Source: an uncultured Pseudoxanthomonas sp.
GTDB taxonomy: Bacteria > Pseudomonadota > Gammaproteobacteria > Xanthomonadales > Xanthomonadaceae
Direction of reading: 5' to 3'
Assembly: GCA_937975725.1 (NCBI GenBank)
Contig: CALJUL010000078.1
Location: forward strand, 1-30,877
DNA length: 30,877 bases
The notes below the pieces were generated by a model. That model was not told the DNA's origin, did no database searches, and saw only the letters and a list, made by a program, of their open reading frames with translations. Position 1 is the first letter of the stretch. Each line of letters starts with the position of its first letter. The position numbers and the translations under genes are program-made. Below, one piece after another: positions 15,026 through 22,488 of the stretch.

Positions 15026-15997
15026 ATGTCCTTGTTCGCGCGCGCCCTGCTGTTGTTGCTCGCCCTGGCCGGCACGGCGCAGGCCGCCGGGTCCGACCGC
15101 CGCATCGCCATCACCATCGACGACCTGCCGTGGCAGCGCATGGGCAGCACGCCGCCGGAGGCGCTGCCGCTGCGCCACGCGCAGTTGATGGCGCAGTTGA
15201 AGCAGGCCGGCGTGCCGGTGGTGGGCTTCGTCAACGAAGGCAAACTGGAAGCCGATGGCCAGGTGCAGCCCGCGCGCGTGGCGATGCTGCGCGACTGGCT
15301 GGACGCCGGCTACGAACTGGGCAACCACACGCACGGCCACGTGGACCTGCACGCGGTGGGCCTGCCCGTGTACCGGCAGGACATCCTGGACGGCGAACGC
15401 GTGCTGCGCCCGCTGCTGGCCGAGCGCGGCCTGGCACCGCGCTGGTTCCGCCATCCCTACCTGCGCGCCGGCCGCACGCCGGAGGACCGCGCCGCGCTGT
15501 CCGGCTTCCTGCGCGAGCACGGCTACCGCATCGCGCCGGTCACCGTCGACAACGGTGAATGGGTGTGGGCCTTCGCCTACGCCAACGTGCTGGACGGGCA
15601 GCCGGACACGCCCGAGCGCGCGGCCTTGCTGGAACGGCTCCGGCGCGGCTACCTGCCCTACATGCTCAACAAGCTGGACTACTACGAACGCCAGTCGCAG
15701 GTCCTGCTGGGGTATGCGCTGCCGCAGGTGTGGCTGCTGCACGCCAACGAACTGAATGCCGTCGCCTATGCCGACCTGGTCGCCGGCGCGCAGCGGCGCG
15801 GCTACCGCATGGTCACGCTGGAGGAAGCCCTGCGTGATCCCGCCTATGCCCGCGGCGAAGACGGCTACGACGGCCGCTACGGCCCCAGTTGGCTGCACCG
15901 CTGGGCGATGGCGGAGAAGAAGCCGAAGGACTTCTACGCCGGCGAACCGGTCGTGCCGGGGTGGGTGCTGGCGCTGGCCGGGGTGGAGTCCGAATAG
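15026..15997 (+). CDS. Secreted polysaccharide deacetylase (NodB domain, CE4-like)
   Basis: A 323-aa exported protein. The signal peptide is MSLFARALLLLLALAGTAQA. The NodB fold starts at IAITIDDLP, with Asp32-Asp33 as motif 1 (catalytic base and metal ligand). Motif 2 is GNHTHGHVDLH, providing the metal-binding histidines. Motif 3 is RHPYLRAG. The later VTVDNGEWVWAF and QVWLLHANELNA segments correspond to the C-terminal motifs. It probably removes acetyl groups from an N-acetylated cell-wall or extracellular sugar polymer; the substrate cannot be read from sequence. ATG 15026 starts directly at the signal peptide, and the in-frame ATG at 14993 adds only a Pro-rich extension. It has no strong ribosome site. 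It converges with the LytTR response regulator, leaving 13 bases between the stops. Confidence 0.9.
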   Translation: MSLFARALLLLLALAGTAQAAGSDRRIAITIDDLPWQRMGSTPPEALPLRHAQLMAQLKQAGVPVVGFVNEGKLEADGQVQPARVAMLRDWLDAGYELGNHTHGHVDLHAVGLPVYRQDILDGERVLRPLLAERGLAPRWFRHPYLRAGRTPEDRAALSGFLREHGYRIAPVTVDNGEWVWAFAYANVLDGQPDTPERAALLERLRRGYLPYMLNKLDYYERQSQVLLGYALPQVWLLHANELNAVAYADLVAGAQRRGYRMVTLEEALRDPAYARGEDGYDGRYGPSWLHRWAMAEKKPKDFYAGEPVVPGWVLALAGVESE

Positions 15998-16010
15998 CGC
16001 CCGGCGGGCC

Positions 16011-16790
16011 TCACTCCCCGCGTCGCAGCGTCGCCAGCTTAAGGAACGCCTCGTGCTGGTAGCGGCTCATGCGCAGTTGCTGGCCGGTGTCCATGGTGAC
16101 CACGTGGTAGCCGTTGAACCACGGGTGGATGTCCTTCACCCGGCGCACGTTGATGATCGCCGAGCGGTGCACGCGGGCGAAGCGGCGCGGGTCCAGCCGT
16201 GCGGCCAGGGCGGCCATCGTCTCGCGCAGTTCGTGCACGCGGTCGGCCAGGTGCAGCCGCACGGTGTTGCCGTTGGCGCGGATCCAGACGATCTCGTCCA
16301 CGTCGACGAACACCACGCGCTCGTCTTCGCGCACCGGGATGCGGTCGACGTAGTCGTCGCGCTGCTTCAGCGATTCCAGCGCCCGCATGATTCGCGCGGT
16401 GGCGTCGGCATCGGCGCCGCGCGCGCCGGCCAGCCGCTGGCGCGCGCGGCGCAGCGTCTCGGCGAAGCGTTCCCGGCTGAAGGGCTTGACCAAGTAGTCC
16501 ACCGCGTGCGCCTCGAACGCGCGTACCGCGAACTGCTCGTAGGCGGTAACGAAGACCGTCGCCGGCATGCGCGCCACGCCGATCGTCGCCACCACGTCCA
16601 GCCCAGTGATGGCCGGCATCTGGATGTCGAGGAACACCAGGTCTGGCGACAGGGTGCGAATGGCCTCCACCGCCGACACGCCGTCGCCGCATTCGCCGGC
16701 CACCACGATGCCGGGCTCGTCGCGCAGCAGGCGCACCACCGCGTGCCGGGCGATGGGCTCGTCGTCCACCACCAGCGCGGTCAGGCTCAT
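16011..16790 (-). CDS. LytTR-family response regulator
   Basis: A 259-aa two-component regulator. The receiver domain (3-118) has the acidic pair Asp10-Glu11, phospho-acceptor Asp55 in LVFLDIQMP, Thr82 in FVTAYEQ and Lys102 in VKPFS, so it should be functional. A linker of about 30 residues leads to a LytTR DNA-binding domain (about 150-252: RIPVREDERVVFVDVDEIVWIRANGN, RRFARVHRSAIINVRRV). Its start codon overlaps the kinase stop (ATGA, 16787-16790), so the pair is translationally coupled. Regulators of this type bind short direct repeats upstream of targets involved in exopolysaccharide, autolysis or carbon uptake. No target is evident here, though the neighbouring deacetylase is one possibility. 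Confidence 0.95.
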   Translation of the reverse strand: MSLTALVVDDEPIARHAVVRLLRDEPGIVVAGECGDGVSAVEAIRTLSPDLVFLDIQMPAITGLDVVATIGVARMPATVFVTAYEQFAVRAFEAHAVDYLVKPFSRERFAETLRRARQRLAGARGADADATARIMRALESLKQRDDYVDRIPVREDERVVFVDVDEIVWIRANGNTVRLHLADRVHELRETMAALAARLDPRRFARVHRSAIINVRRVKDIHPWFNGYHVVTMDTGQQLRMSRYQHEAFLKLATLRRGE

Positions 16791-17896
16791 GCGGGCGCAT
16801 GCTCCGGCAACCCTTCGCCGTCGTCGAGTTCGTGGAAGGGCAGGCGCAGCCGGCAGGCCACGCCGCGCGGCACGATCAGGTCCAGGCGCAGGCTGGCGGC
16901 CTCGCCGTAGAGTTCGTGCATGCGCAGCCGCGTGTTGGACAGGCCGATGCCGTGGCCGCCGGCGTGGCCGCCCTCGTCCAGCGTGCTGTTGTAGTTGCGC
17001 ACGTCGATGCACAGCACGCCGTCCTCGCGGCGGCAATCGATCTCCACGCAGTCCGTACCCACGTGCTGGCCGATGCCGTAGCGGATCGCGTTCTCCACGA
17101 TCGGCTGCAGCACCAGGCTGGGCACGGCCGCGTCCAGCGCGTCGGGCGCCACGTGGATGCGCGTGGTCAGGCGGTCCTTGAAGCGGCGGCGCTGGATGCC
17201 CAGGTACAGCTCCAGCAGTTCCAGTTCGCGGCGCAGCGGGATCTCCTGGCCGTCGTAGTCCTCCAGGAATGCGCGCAGCAGTTCGCTCAGGCGCAGCAGC
17301 ATGTCCTCGGCCGACAGGGTGTCCTCGTCCAGCAGGGTGACGATGGCGTGCAGCGTGTTGAACAGGAAGTGCGGCTGCAACTGCGTCTTCAGCACCTGCA
17401 GGCGCGACTGCGCCAGCTCGGAGGCCAGCCGGGTGGCCTCGATTTCGCGGCGCGCCTTCTCGGCCTGGAAGTGCAGTAGCTGCTGCACGGCCAGCAGGGT
17501 CCAGTAGGCCAGCAGGCCAATGGCGAAATGCTTGCTGACGAACTGCACGAGCTGCTGGCCGAAGGAACTGGGTTCGAACAGCGTGGACACCAGCGCGCCG
17601 ATGATCACCGCCAGCAGGGTCACGCCCAGGCTGTAGCCGACGTGCCGCATCAGTGCGCGCAGGCGCGGCGGGAACGGGATCGGGTGGCGTTCGCCCAGCC
17701 GGAACACCAGCGGCGCCAGCCCCGCCCAGGTCAGCCACTGGATCGTCCACCAGCGCAGGTAGTCGGCCGGCGACCACAGGTGGCCGCTGACCGCGTCGTT
17801 GACGCAGCCCTGCACGGCGAACACCACCACCACGACGCCCCACAGGCCGAGGTAGCGGGACAGTCGCACTTCCATGCGGCCGAGGCGGATCTTCAT
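16787..17896 (-). CDS. LytS/YehU-type sensor histidine kinase
   Basis: A 369-aa membrane kinase, cognate of the LytTR regulator that follows. Four membrane helices are seen at about 15-33, 47-66, 85-107 and 121-142, with no separate extracytoplasmic sensor domain, so signal perception probably happens in or at the membrane. A short coiled coil follows (145-170). The His_kinase domain (PF06580 type) has phospho-acceptor His176 in LQPHFLFNTLHAI. The HATPase domain has the N box IVENAIRYG (Asn269) and the G box GGHGIGLSNTRLRM. ATG 17896 is preceded by GGGAG with six bases spacing; earlier in-frame starts add an Arg/Pro-rich segment. The two genes form a two-gene operon. The signal is unknown. 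Confidence 0.93.
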   Translation of the reverse strand: MKIRLGRMEVRLSRYLGLWGVVVVVFAVQGCVNDAVSGHLWSPADYLRWWTIQWLTWAGLAPLVFRLGERHPIPFPPRLRALMRHVGYSLGVTLLAVIIGALVSTLFEPSSFGQQLVQFVSKHFAIGLLAYWTLLAVQQLLHFQAEKARREIEATRLASELAQSRLQVLKTQLQPHFLFNTLHAIVTLLDEDTLSAEDMLLRLSELLRAFLEDYDGQEIPLRRELELLELYLGIQRRRFKDRLTTRIHVAPDALDAAVPSLVLQPIVENAIRYGIGQHVGTDCVEIDCRREDGVLCIDVRNYNSTLDEGGHAGGHGIGLSNTRLRMHELYGEAASLRLDLIVPRGVACRLRLPFHELDDGEGLPEHAPA

Positions 17897-18099
17897 GCGG
17901 TGCTCCCGGTGCGATGCCGGCATCCTAGGCGGGTCGCGCGGGGCGCGGAAGGCGCAGACGTCACGGACTACGATTGGCCACGCGGCAGCGACGATTCGTC
18001 CCGGATCCGTTGCCGGTGCGGGCGGCGCGGCGCGTGATGGGGGCCTCCGCGGCGCAGGCTTTGCGTCGCGGGGAATTCCCATCCTCCGGAGACCGCGCC

Positions 18100-18510
18100 A
18101 TGCGTACCCTGACCGCCCCCGTGTCCGCCGTCGTCGCCCTGTGCCTGGCCGCGCCCGCCGCCCTGGCCGGCGACCGCGTGCATTACCTCGAACTGATCAA
18201 CCGCGCCCACGACCGGGTCACCGCGGTATCGGCCGCGCCCGCCGGCAGCCAGGCTTGGCAGGAATTGCTGCAGGGCGAGGAGGTGCGCGGTGGCGGCGGT
18301 GCCGTCACCGTGCAGGTCGCCGCCGGACAATGCCTGCAGGACGTACGGGTAGTGTTCGCCAATGGACGCCGCGCGCTGTATCCCGGCGTGGACGTCTGCC
18401 GCCATCGCGGCCTGCGCATCCAGCCATTGCCGGCGGCGCGTGATGCGCGTCCGGCCATCGCCGCGGGCGGCGAGGCGGAGCGCGCCGCGGGCCGGGTGCC
18501 CGCGGAGTGA
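18100..18510 (+). CDS. Small secreted hypothetical protein, 136 aa
   Basis: I do not recognise a characterised family. ATG 18100, with GGAG eight bases upstream, starts a clear signal peptide (MRTLTAPVSAVVALCLAAPA, cleaved after ALA), so the protein is probably periplasmic. The mature part has LELINRAHDRVTAVSAAPAGS, a glycine run, a beta-like GAVTVQVAAGQCLQDVRVVFANGR and VDVCRHRGLRIQPL. Two cysteines (QCLQ, VCRH) are spaced for a disulphide. The C-terminal tail is Ala/Arg/Glu-rich and probably disordered. It is convergent with the alcohol dehydrogenase gene, only 13 bases apart. Upstream it faces the histidine kinase gene divergently across about 200 bp. Confidence 0.78.
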   Translation: MRTLTAPVSAVVALCLAAPAALAGDRVHYLELINRAHDRVTAVSAAPAGSQAWQELLQGEEVRGGGGAVTVQVAAGQCLQDVRVVFANGRRALYPGVDVCRHRGLRIQPLPAARDARPAIAAGGEAERAAGRVPAE

Positions 18511-18523
18511 GGCACGGCTCGCG

Positions 18524-19552
18524 TCAAGCCGCGAAGTCGAGCACCACGCGGCCTTCGATTTGTCCGGCATGCATGCGCGCGAACACGTCGTTGATGTTCT
18601 CCAGCCGGTCGGTCGCCACGGTCGCGGCCACCTTGCCCATCGCGGCGAAGTCCAGCGATTCCTGCAGGTCCAGCCGGGTGCCGACGATGGAGCCGCGCAC
18701 GGTGATGCCGTTGAGCACCATGCCGAAGATGTCCAGCGGGAACTGCCCCGGTGGCAGGCCGTTGAGCGATACTGTGCCGCCGCGGCGGACCATGCCGATG
18801 GCCTGCTCGAACGCCTTCGGCGAGACCGCGGTGACCAGCGCGCCGTGCGCGCCGCCGATCTCCCGCTTCAGGTAGGCGGCCGGGTCGGTCGCCAGCGCGT
18901 TGACCGTCACCAGCGCGCCCAACTTGCGCGCCAGCGCCAACTTGGCGTCGTCCACGTCGACCGCGGCCACGTTCAGGCCCATCGCCTTCGCGTACTGCAC
19001 CGCCATGTGGCCCAGGCCGCCGACGCCGGAGACCACCACCCAGTCGCCGGGCTTGGTGTCGGTGACCTTCAGGCCCTTGTAGACGGTCACGCCCGCGCAC
19101 AGCACCGGCGCGATCTCGACGAAGCCCACGTTGTCCGGCAGGTGGCCGACGTAGCCGGCATCGGCCAGTGCGTATTCGGCGAAGCCGCCGTTGACCGAAT
19201 AGCCGGTGTTGCGCTGCGACTCGCACAGCGTTTCCCAGCCGCCCAGGCAATGCGTGCAATGGCCGCAGGCCGAATACAGCCAGGGAATACCGACGCGGTC
19301 GCCTTCCTTCACGTGGGCCACGCCTGCGCCCACCGCCACGACGTGGCCGACGCCCTCATGGCCGGGAATGAAGGGCGGCTCCGGCTTCACCGGCCAGTCG
19401 CCCTCGGCCGCGTGCAGGTCGGTGTGGCAGACGCCGCAGGCGGCGATCTTCACCAGCACTTCGCCGGCGCCGGGGCGCGGCACGGGGACTTCCTCGATCG
19501 CCAGCGGCTGGCCGAACGCGCGCACCACGGCGGCCTTCATCGTCTTGTCCAT
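18524..19552 (-). CDS. adhP: Zinc-dependent alcohol dehydrogenase (AdhP/AdhA type)
   Basis: A 342-aa NAD-dependent enzyme expected to interconvert primary alcohols such as ethanol and their aldehydes in the cytosol. The catalytic zinc site is Cys42 (GVCHTDLH), His65-Glu66 (PGHEGVGH) and Cys152 (LCAGVTVYKG). The structural zinc site is Cys96, 99, 102 and 110 in ACGHCTHCLGGWETLC. The Rossmann motif is GVGGLGH (176-182). All residues are intact and the length matches the bacterial tetrameric AdhP/AdhA class. ATG 19552 has GAGGA six bases upstream; a second Met four codons later is less well placed. A perfect FNR/Anr-type palindrome lies about 62 bases before the start, implying induction at low oxygen. 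The gap to the upstream receptor gene is 101 bp, so it has its own promoter. Confidence 0.95.
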   Translation of the reverse strand: MDKTMKAAVVRAFGQPLAIEEVPVPRPGAGEVLVKIAACGVCHTDLHAAEGDWPVKPEPPFIPGHEGVGHVVAVGAGVAHVKEGDRVGIPWLYSACGHCTHCLGGWETLCESQRNTGYSVNGGFAEYALADAGYVGHLPDNVGFVEIAPVLCAGVTVYKGLKVTDTKPGDWVVVSGVGGLGHMAVQYAKAMGLNVAAVDVDDAKLALARKLGALVTVNALATDPAAYLKREIGGAHGALVTAVSPKAFEQAIGMVRRGGTVSLNGLPPGQFPLDIFGMVLNGITVRGSIVGTRLDLQESLDFAAMGKVAATVATDRLENINDVFARMHAGQIEGRVVLDFAA

Positions 19553-19603
19553 GTCGGTTCCTCGATGCCGGGGAACACGACCGTATCCCTGCACGGCATG
19601 CCC

Positions 19604-19625
19604 GGCGTTGATCGCGATCAACGCC
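19604..19625 (-). promoter_or_regulatory. FNR/Anr-type binding site in the adhP promoter
   Basis: A perfect 22-bp palindrome whose core TTGATCGCGATCAA (19608-19621) matches the FNR/Anr consensus TTGAT-N4-ATCAA exactly; four more base pairs of symmetry flank each side. Its centre is at 19614.5. A -10-like TACGGT at 19580-19585 is centred 32 bases downstream, the spacing of a class II activator site centred at -41.5. This would give an oxygen-responsive adhP promoter with a leader of roughly 20 bases. The sequence match is direct; the regulator and activation are inferred. Confidence 0.75.
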
Positions 19626-19653
19626 ATGGACGTGGCCGACGAACGGCGCGGGC

Positions 19654-21771
19654 TCAGTCGTCCGCGCCGCGCCAGTGCCAGCGCAGGCCCAGCGTGACGC
19701 CACGGCCGGGGCCGGGTTCGTAGTAGCGGCCGTTGCCTTCGTTGACGATCACCGAACCGACGTGCGCCTTGTCCAGCACGTTGTCGAAGCGGACGAAGCC
19801 CTGCACGCGGCCGCTGCGCAGCGGCCATTCGCGCGCCGCTTCCAGGTGCAGCAGCGCGTGGCCCGGCGCCGATTCGGTGGCGGTATCGTTGACCACCACG
19901 TCGCCCGTGCCCACGCCCTCGGCGGCCAGCGTCCACGCGCCCGGCGTCCATTGCAGGCGCGCATAGCCCTGCCGCCGCACGGTGCCGGGAATGCGCGACC
20001 CGGCGGGCACCGGCGTGGCCGGCACCGTGCAGCCGCTGCCGGTGCAGACGAGGAAGCCGTCGCGGAAGCGCGCGTCCAGCCACGTCCATGCCAGTTGCAC
20101 GTCCCAGTCGGCCGCCAGCGGCAGCCGCGCCGACAGTTCCGCACCCTGCCGCCGCGCGCGGCCGGCGTTGCGGTAGGTGCTGCGGCCGGCGACGTTGCTG
20201 GCCACGGCGAGTTCGTCGTCGGTGTCGGCGCGGAACAGCGCGGCCTCCCACTGCATGCCGCCGCGGTTGCGCCACTTCGCGCCCAGTTCGAAGTTGCGGC
20301 TGACCGCCTGGCGCAGGTCCAGCGCCAGCCCGGCGCCGCCGTCGGCGCGGTAGGACAGTTCGTTGAAGGCCGGCGTCTCGAAGCCGCGCCCGGCCGAGGC
20401 GTACAGGCGCAGGCCGTCGCCGGCCTGGAAAGCCAGTCCGGCCACCGGCGTGGTCTGCGCGTAGGCGATGCGCCCGCTGTCGTCGGGATTCGCGCCGGCG
20501 ACGTAGTGGTCGCGCGAATCGAATTCCACCCGGCTGCGGCGCACGCCGGCCAGCAGCGACCAGCGCGGCGACAGCCGCCACCACGCCTGCGCGAACTGGT
20601 CGCGGTCGTCCACGCGGTTGCGTTCGTCGCGGCGCAGTCGCCCGCGCACGCCCAGGCGGCCGCCGGCGAAGTTCTCGTAGCCGGTGCGGTGCTGGCGCTG
20701 GCGGTCGGCGTTGGCGCCGACGGTCAGTTCCAGCGGTTGCCCGGCCAGCGCGCCCTGCCAGGTCCAGCGCAGGTCCACGCCGCCGTAGGCGTTGTCCAGG
20801 TCGATCATGCCGCCGCCGTTGAGCGGATTGGTCTGCGCTGCGGCCGGCAGGGCGAGGAACTGCTCCACGTCGCGGCCGCCGCCGTAGCCCATGACGCGCA
20901 GCGCGTGCGCTTCGCCCAGCGGTTGCCGCCACACCGCGCCCACCTGCTGCTGCCGCACCGACTTGCGGGTATCGAACTGCATCGCCTGCGGCGTGGCCCG
21001 GCGCGGGTCGTCGCGCAGTTGCGCGGCGGTGAGGCCCAGCGGGTCGTCGGCGTCCGGGACGTCCACCGCGTTGACCACCACGTCCAGTTCGGCGCCGGAG
21101 GCGAAGCGCCAGCCGAACTTGCCGTTGAGCGTGTCGCGGCGCGCGCGGCTGTGCTCGCGCTGGCCGTCGGTGGCGAAATGCGACGCGGACAGGGCGTGCG
21201 AGACGTTGCCGCTGCGCCCCAGCCAGCGCGCCGCCAGCAGCCGCGTCGCATCGCCGCCCGCGCTGGCCGACAGGCGCAGGTGCGGCGGCGCTTCGCCGTC
21301 GGCGCTGAAGATCTGCACCACGCCGCCGGAGGAATTGCCGTACAGCGCCGAGAACGGTCCGCGCAGAATTTCCACCCGGTCCGCGCCGGCCAGCGCGAAG
21401 TGCGAAAGCTGGCCCTGGCCGTCGGGCATGGTCGCCGGCACGCCGTCGGCCAGCAGCCGCACGCCGCGCACGCCGAAGGTGGCGCGCGCGCCGAAGCCGC
21501 GGATCGACACCTGCGTGTCCTGTGCGTAGTTCTGCCGGTCGCGCGCCAGCAGGCCGGGCACGCCGGCCAGGTGTTCGGACAGGTCGATGCCGGGACGCGC
21601 GCCGTCTTCGCGCAGGTCGATGCGGTCCAGCGACGCCGGCAGGTCGAAGGCGGGCGTTCCCTGCACGCGCGCGGTGACTTCCACCCGCGGCAGCGTGGCG
21701 GCGGGCTCGGCCGCGGAGGCGGTGCCGGCCACGCAGGCGAGCAGGCAGAGGCAACGGGTGGAAGCAGGCAC
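19654..21771 (-). CDS. TonB-dependent outer-membrane receptor (siderophore/metal-type, YncD-like)
   Basis: A 705-aa receptor. GTG 21771 begins a plausible signal peptide (PASTRCLCLLACVAGTASA, then AEP); the frame extends to 22011 but that part is Arg/Pro-rich and holds no signal peptide. There is no clear ribosome site, so the start is moderately sure. A TonB-box-like PRVEVTARV lies at 28-36. The plug domain (about 38-158) shows QNYAQDTQVSIRGFGARATFG, DGVPATMPDGQGQ and DRVEILRGPFSALYGNSSGGVV. The barrel follows, with the usual late FVRFDNVLDKAHVGSVIVNEGNGRYYEPGPGR block. The chain ends LRWHWRGADD, five residues past the last aromatic, a small departure from a terminal aromatic residue. The substrate is not readable; by architecture it resembles iron-chelate receptors. 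It is transcribed toward adhP but separated from it by a regulated promoter. Confidence 0.92.
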   Translation of the reverse strand: MPASTRCLCLLACVAGTASAAEPAATLPRVEVTARVQGTPAFDLPASLDRIDLREDGARPGIDLSEHLAGVPGLLARDRQNYAQDTQVSIRGFGARATFGVRGVRLLADGVPATMPDGQGQLSHFALAGADRVEILRGPFSALYGNSSGGVVQIFSADGEAPPHLRLSASAGGDATRLLAARWLGRSGNVSHALSASHFATDGQREHSRARRDTLNGKFGWRFASGAELDVVVNAVDVPDADDPLGLTAAQLRDDPRRATPQAMQFDTRKSVRQQQVGAVWRQPLGEAHALRVMGYGGGRDVEQFLALPAAAQTNPLNGGGMIDLDNAYGGVDLRWTWQGALAGQPLELTVGANADRQRQHRTGYENFAGGRLGVRGRLRRDERNRVDDRDQFAQAWWRLSPRWSLLAGVRRSRVEFDSRDHYVAGANPDDSGRIAYAQTTPVAGLAFQAGDGLRLYASAGRGFETPAFNELSYRADGGAGLALDLRQAVSRNFELGAKWRNRGGMQWEAALFRADTDDELAVASNVAGRSTYRNAGRARRQGAELSARLPLAADWDVQLAWTWLDARFRDGFLVCTGSGCTVPATPVPAGSRIPGTVRRQGYARLQWTPGAWTLAAEGVGTGDVVVNDTATESAPGHALLHLEAAREWPLRSGRVQGFVRFDNVLDKAHVGSVIVNEGNGRYYEPGPGRGVTLGLRWHWRGADD

Positions 21772-21932
21772 GGCGATCGCAATCGGGGGAGGGCGCCATG
21801 ATCGCCCAGTCCGCGCGGGCGGAACAGGATGTGCACTGCGGCGCTCGCTGTCCGGTGGACCCGCCGAATGCCGGCGCGCCGAGGGCGTATGCGGCGCCGT
21901 CGGCAGATGCCGCGACGTTCGCCGGAAACGGC

Positions 21933-22324
21933 ATGGCCATGCGCGGGACCGCTGCGACGGACGACATCGACACCTGGCTGGTGCGCTTGGCGCATCCGCT
22001 GGACGACGCACTGCAACGCCTGCGCCGCACGATCCGCGCGACGGACCCGGGTTCCGGCGAGGCGATCAAGGGGAACGCGCCCAGTTACACGTCGAAGGCC
22101 GCCACTTCGCCACCGTGCAGTTGCGGCGCCCGGACCGGCTGCTGCTGGTGCTGCACCTGGGCGCCGGCAAGCGCGCGCGGCCGGAGGCGGAGGGCGCGAC
22201 CGACGATCGGTTGGCCTGGCGTGGACCGAGCCGCGCGACGCTCGCTTTCGCGGATGCCGGCGAGGTCGAACGCGCCGCCGCCGCTGTCCAGACGACCGTA
22301 CGCCAGTGGATGGCGTGCGCGTGA
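21933..22324 (+). pseudogene. DUF1801 (YdhG-like) gene with a single-base frameshift
   Basis: Two adjacent frames together give one DUF1801 protein of about 130 aa. The first half reads ATDDIDTWLVRLAHPLDDAL, then LRRTIRATDPGSGEAIKGNAPSY. The second half resumes in another frame as HVEGRHFATVQLRRPDRLLL and continues to ATLAFADAGEVERAAAAVQTTVRQWMACA and a stop. The switch falls at about 22085-22090, where TACACGTC replaces an expected TACCACGTC, that is, one missing C. The span of 392 bases is one short of a multiple of three, in agreement. The conserved Trp of the family's KWNAPSY is Gly here (GGG for TGG), which favours true decay over a read error. The family's function is not well established. 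The start is ATG 21933 or 21939. Confidence 0.75.
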
Positions 22325-22488
22325 ACAGGGACGTGCAGGGGGCTTGCCGCCGCCGCCGCCGCGGCGCGGCCTGCGTCAACCTGTCGCACCCCGGCCCGCC
22401 GGGCGAAGCGACCCTCAACATGGGCCCGGAATAGGCGATATTGAGAGGGACAGTCCGGCGCGCCCGCCGGTCGCCTGCCGGTTCCTGC

